Notes under the pieces: model-generated
Seen by the model: the letters and a program-made list of their open reading frames with translations, nothing else
What the model was told of the DNA's origin: nothing
Database searches by the model: none
Origin: an uncultured Oscillospiraceae bacterium
Lineage (GTDB): Bacteria; Bacillota; Clostridia; Oscillospirales; Oscillospiraceae
Direction of reading: 5' to 3'
Length of the DNA stretch: 15,980 bases
Assembly: GCA_905236265.1 (NCBI GenBank)
Contig: CAJOOV010000037.1
Location: 1 to 15,980, forward strand
Part shown: piece after piece, positions 14,643-15,980 of the stretch
Numbering within the stretch: position 1 is the stretch's first letter
Layout of the letters: the number at the start of each line of letters is the position of its first letter
Program-made: the position numbers and the translations under genes

Positions 14643-14671
14643 ATTATAAGAAGCAGACCCCCCAGCGTCAA
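14643..14671 (-). promoter_or_regulatory. Sigma-A promoter of the hydrogenase/hyp operon
   Basis: Read on the minus strand, the -35 is TTGACG (14666-14671), the spacer is 17 bp and the -10 is TATAAT (14643-14648). That is five of six plus six of six consensus bases with ideal spacing. Upstream of the -35 lies an A-rich stretch. Transcription should begin near 14636, giving a leader of about 107 nt before mbhL. Confidence 0.85.
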
Positions 14672-14686
14672 GGTGTTTTTGTTGGA

Positions 14687-14716
14687 AATGCCGGGAATAA
14701 TGAGAATCGGGGCATT
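14687..14716. promoter_or_regulatory. Candidate operator: AATGCC-N18-GGCATT inverted repeat
   Basis: The arms at 14687-14692 and 14711-14716 lie roughly 50-80 bp upstream of the predicted hydrogenase transcription start, between the two divergent promoters. The position would suit an activator or repressor site, with the adjacent WYL regulator as the obvious candidate. The 18-bp interior is not symmetric, so the call is tentative. Confidence 0.35.
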
Positions 14717-14758
14717 GTTTTCTGTCTCCCCTCCCTGTCCTCCCGCATTTCACAGTCC

Positions 14759-14787
14759 TTTCCACGGGACAGGAAATGTGTTATACT
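14759..14787 (+). promoter_or_regulatory. Promoter of the WYL regulator gene
   Basis: TATACT at 14782-14787 is preceded by TGT, giving an extended -10. A weak -35 (TTTCCA, 14759-14764) lies 17 bp upstream. Transcription would begin near 14794, about 23 nt before the ATG, leaving just enough room for the GAGGTGA ribosome binding site. Confidence 0.65.
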
Positions 14788-14816
14788 CTGGGAAGAACGA
14801 TTCGTGAGGTGATTTC

Positions 14817-15797
14817 ATGTCCCGCGTTCCCATTCAGAAAACGAAGCTGCTGCACCTGCTGGACATCCTCTCCCGTGAGAGCGACGAGGAGCACTGCCTC
14901 TCCGCCCCGGAGCTTGCCCGGCTGCTCAATGCAAGGGGGGTGCCTGCCGAGCGCAAGAGCATTTACAGCGACATTGAAATGCTCCGGGAGATGGGGCACG
15001 ACATTGAGCGCATGCCCAACCGGGGTTACTGCCTGCTCCACCGGGACTTTGAGCTGGCGGAGCTGAAGCTGCTGGTGGATGCGGTGCAGTCCTCCCGGTT
15101 CATCCCGGCGGGGAAGAGCGAACAGCTCATCGAGAAGCTGGAGCAGCTCACCTCCCGGCATCAGGCCAGCGCCCTGCAGCGTCAGGTCTATGTGGCGGGG
15201 CGGGTGAAGAGCCTGAACCAGTCCATCTACTATAACATTGACTCCATCCACACCGCCATTGCCCGCCAGCGGCAGATCACCTTCCGCTATTTCAAGTTCG
15301 ACCGCCAGCGCCGGAAGGTCTACCGCCGGGGCGGGGAGCCCTACCGGGTCAGCCCCTTCACCCTGCTGCGCAGTGACGAGAACTACTACCTCATCGCCTA
15401 CGACCCCCAGCATGAGGAGATCCGCCACTACCGGGTGGACAAGATGGATCACATCGACGTGACCCAGCGGCGGATTCAGGGGGAGGCGCTGTATCAGGAC
15501 ATGGATCTGGGGGAGTACGCCCGGATTCATTTCGGCATGTTCCGGGGCAGCGAGGCCAATGTCATCCTGCGGTGTGAAAATGCCATGGCGGACATTCTCA
15601 TTGACCGCTTCGGGGAGCAGGTGAGCATGGTTCCCGTGGATGAGGAGCATTTCAACGCCACGGTGCATCTGGCGGTCAGTCCCCAGTTTTTCGGCTGGCT
15701 GTGCGGTCTGGGCAGGGGCATCTCCATCGCCGCCCCGGACTGGGTGGCGTATGCCTTTCGCAACCACATGGAGCAGGTGTTGAAGCAGTATCGGTAG
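14817..15797 (+). CDS. WYL-domain transcriptional regulator
   Basis: This is a 326-residue protein. Residues 1-75 form a winged helix-turn-helix of the HTH_11/DeoR-like type (LSAPELARLLNARGV, RKSIYSDIEMLREMG). About 140-215 is a WYL domain, with YYL (190-192) in place of the W-Y-L triplet and nearby arginines. The rest (about 235-326) fits the C-terminal WCX extension. WYL proteins sense ligands, often nucleic acid or nucleotide derived, and act as repressors or activators; the ligand here is unknown. The ATG at 14817 follows GAGGTGA. The gene is transcribed divergently from the hydrogenase operon across a 287-bp shared control region, so it is the leading candidate regulator of that operon. 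It ends at a strong terminator. Confidence 0.92.
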   Translation: MSRVPIQKTKLLHLLDILSRESDEEHCLSAPELARLLNARGVPAERKSIYSDIEMLREMGHDIERMPNRGYCLLHRDFELAELKLLVDAVQSSRFIPAGKSEQLIEKLEQLTSRHQASALQRQVYVAGRVKSLNQSIYYNIDSIHTAIARQRQITFRYFKFDRQRRKVYRRGGEPYRVSPFTLLRSDENYYLIAYDPQHEEIRHYRVDKMDHIDVTQRRIQGEALYQDMDLGEYARIHFGMFRGSEANVILRCENAMADILIDRFGEQVSMVPVDEEHFNATVHLAVSPQFFGWLCGLGRGISIAAPDWVAYAFRNHMEQVLKQYR

Positions 15798-15842
15798 GGG
15801 GACAGCGGGGGCACATGGTGCGCCCCTGCGGATAAAACAATG

Positions 15843-15889
15843 CCCGTCCGGGCAGGGGGAATGGAGCCCTGTCCGGACGGGTGGTTTTT
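15843..15889. terminator. Strong, probably bidirectional intrinsic terminator
   Basis: A 15-bp stem pairs CCCGTCCGGGCAGGG (15843-15857) with CCCTGTCCGGACGGG (15867-15881), with a single G-T wobble and a 9-nt loop. Rightward, TGGTTTTT follows and ends the WYL regulator transcript. Leftward, the stem is followed by GCATTGTTTT, so it can also serve the leftward gene ending at 15921. Confidence 0.9.
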
Positions 15890-15904
15890 ATTGAAAAAAG
15901 GAGG

Positions 15905-15918
15905 ATTGTTTTCTGTCT
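15905..15918 (+). repeat. 14-bp repeat ATTGTTTTCTGTCT (second copy at 14714-14727)
   Basis: This 14-mer lies between the terminator and the end of the leftward gene. It is identical to 14714-14727 in the divergent control region upstream of the same regulator gene. The copies therefore flank the regulator transcription unit. It may be chance, a protein site or a remnant of duplicated sequence. Confidence 0.5.
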
Positions 15919-15920
15919 GC

Positions 15921-15980
15921 TTATGCGTCTGCGCTCTCCCCGGCGGGGGCGGTGTTCTCCTGCGTGGGAGCGCCGCCGTC
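15921..15980 (-). CDS. 3' end of an unidentified leftward gene
   Basis: Read leftward, the last 60 bases form 19 open codons ending in TAA, encoding DGGAPTQENTAPAGESADA. The composition, rich in Ala, Gly, Pro, Thr and acidic residues, looks like a flexible C-terminal tail. The stop lies 32 nt before the shared terminator, as expected for a convergent gene end. The product cannot be identified from so little sequence. Confidence 0.5.
   Translation of the reverse strand, partial: DGGAPTQENTAPAGESADA

Noticed and set aside
14414..14671. Hydrophobic leftward frame (LLLIMIMIAVVSHLMKMG) that could be a small membrane subunit
   Set aside because: Its only start is a TTG that is part of the -35 box, it has no ribosome binding site, and it runs out of frame into mbhL. 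The hydrophobic codons are the promoter itself.
14526..14765. Small leftward open frame (79 codons) ending in the mbhL start, a possible leader or extra subunit gene
   Set aside because: Its ATG lies upstream of the consensus hydrogenase promoter, so the main transcript would not include it, and the product resembles nothing.
1..15980. CRISPR arrays, insertion sequences, tRNA or rRNA genes
   Set aside because: No regularly spaced repeats, transposase-like frames, terminal inverted repeats or RNA gene signatures were seen on reading either strand.

Overview
The window is GC-rich DNA from what looks like a strictly anaerobic Clostridia-type Firmicute, most plausibly an Oscillospiraceae/Ruminococcaceae-like gut bacterium. 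The reasons are strong AGGAGG ribosome binding sites, a consensus sigma-A promoter, a WYL-family regulator and a FliB-like lysine methylase tail of a clostridial kind. This placement is inference from style; no taxonomic marker is present.

Almost everything between about 14636 and 348 is one leftward (minus-strand) operon of 21 genes. Gaps are at most about 16 nt, and many stops and starts overlap (ATGA, TAATG, TGATG). It encodes a complete Mbh-type (group 4) membrane-bound, energy-converting [NiFe] hydrogenase plus its whole metallocentre assembly set. In transcription order: [NiFe] large subunit (mbhL); hypA and hypB; a Mrp-antiporter-like membrane block (mbhA-H, equivalent to MnhE, F, G, MbhD, MbhE, MnhB, C, D); a NuoH-like membrane anchor (mbhM); a NuoB-like small subunit (mbhJ); a NuoI-like 2x[4Fe-4S] subunit (mbhN) with an unusual repeat tail; hypF, hypC, hypD, hypE; a short NuoC-like subunit (mbhK); and a proteasome-beta/Ntn-hydrolase-like protein of unknown role. 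The expected activity, from the family, is oxidation of reduced ferredoxin with H2 formation coupled to H+/Na+ movement across the membrane. HypA/B deliver nickel, HypE/F make the cyanide ligands, and HypC/D assemble the Fe(CN)2CO unit.

The large subunit ends three residues after its last active-site cysteine. That is where a HycI-type protease would cut a precursor, and no protease gene is visible. The hydrogenase therefore appears to mature without tail cleavage.

The 287-bp region 14530-14816 is a divergent control region. It holds a near-consensus leftward promoter (TTGACG-17-TATAAT) for the hydrogenase operon, an extended -10 rightward promoter for a WYL-domain transcription regulator (14817-15797), hairpins in the operon leader and an inverted repeat upstream of the operon -35. 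The regulator gene ends in a strong, probably bidirectional terminator. Beyond it lies the 3' end of another leftward gene (15921-15980).

At the left edge (1-342) is the 3' end of a rightward gene, probably a FliB-type lysine-N-methylase. It is followed by an intrinsic terminator that lies inside the 3' coding sequence of the convergent Ntn-like gene. No tRNA, rRNA, CRISPR array or mobile element was found.
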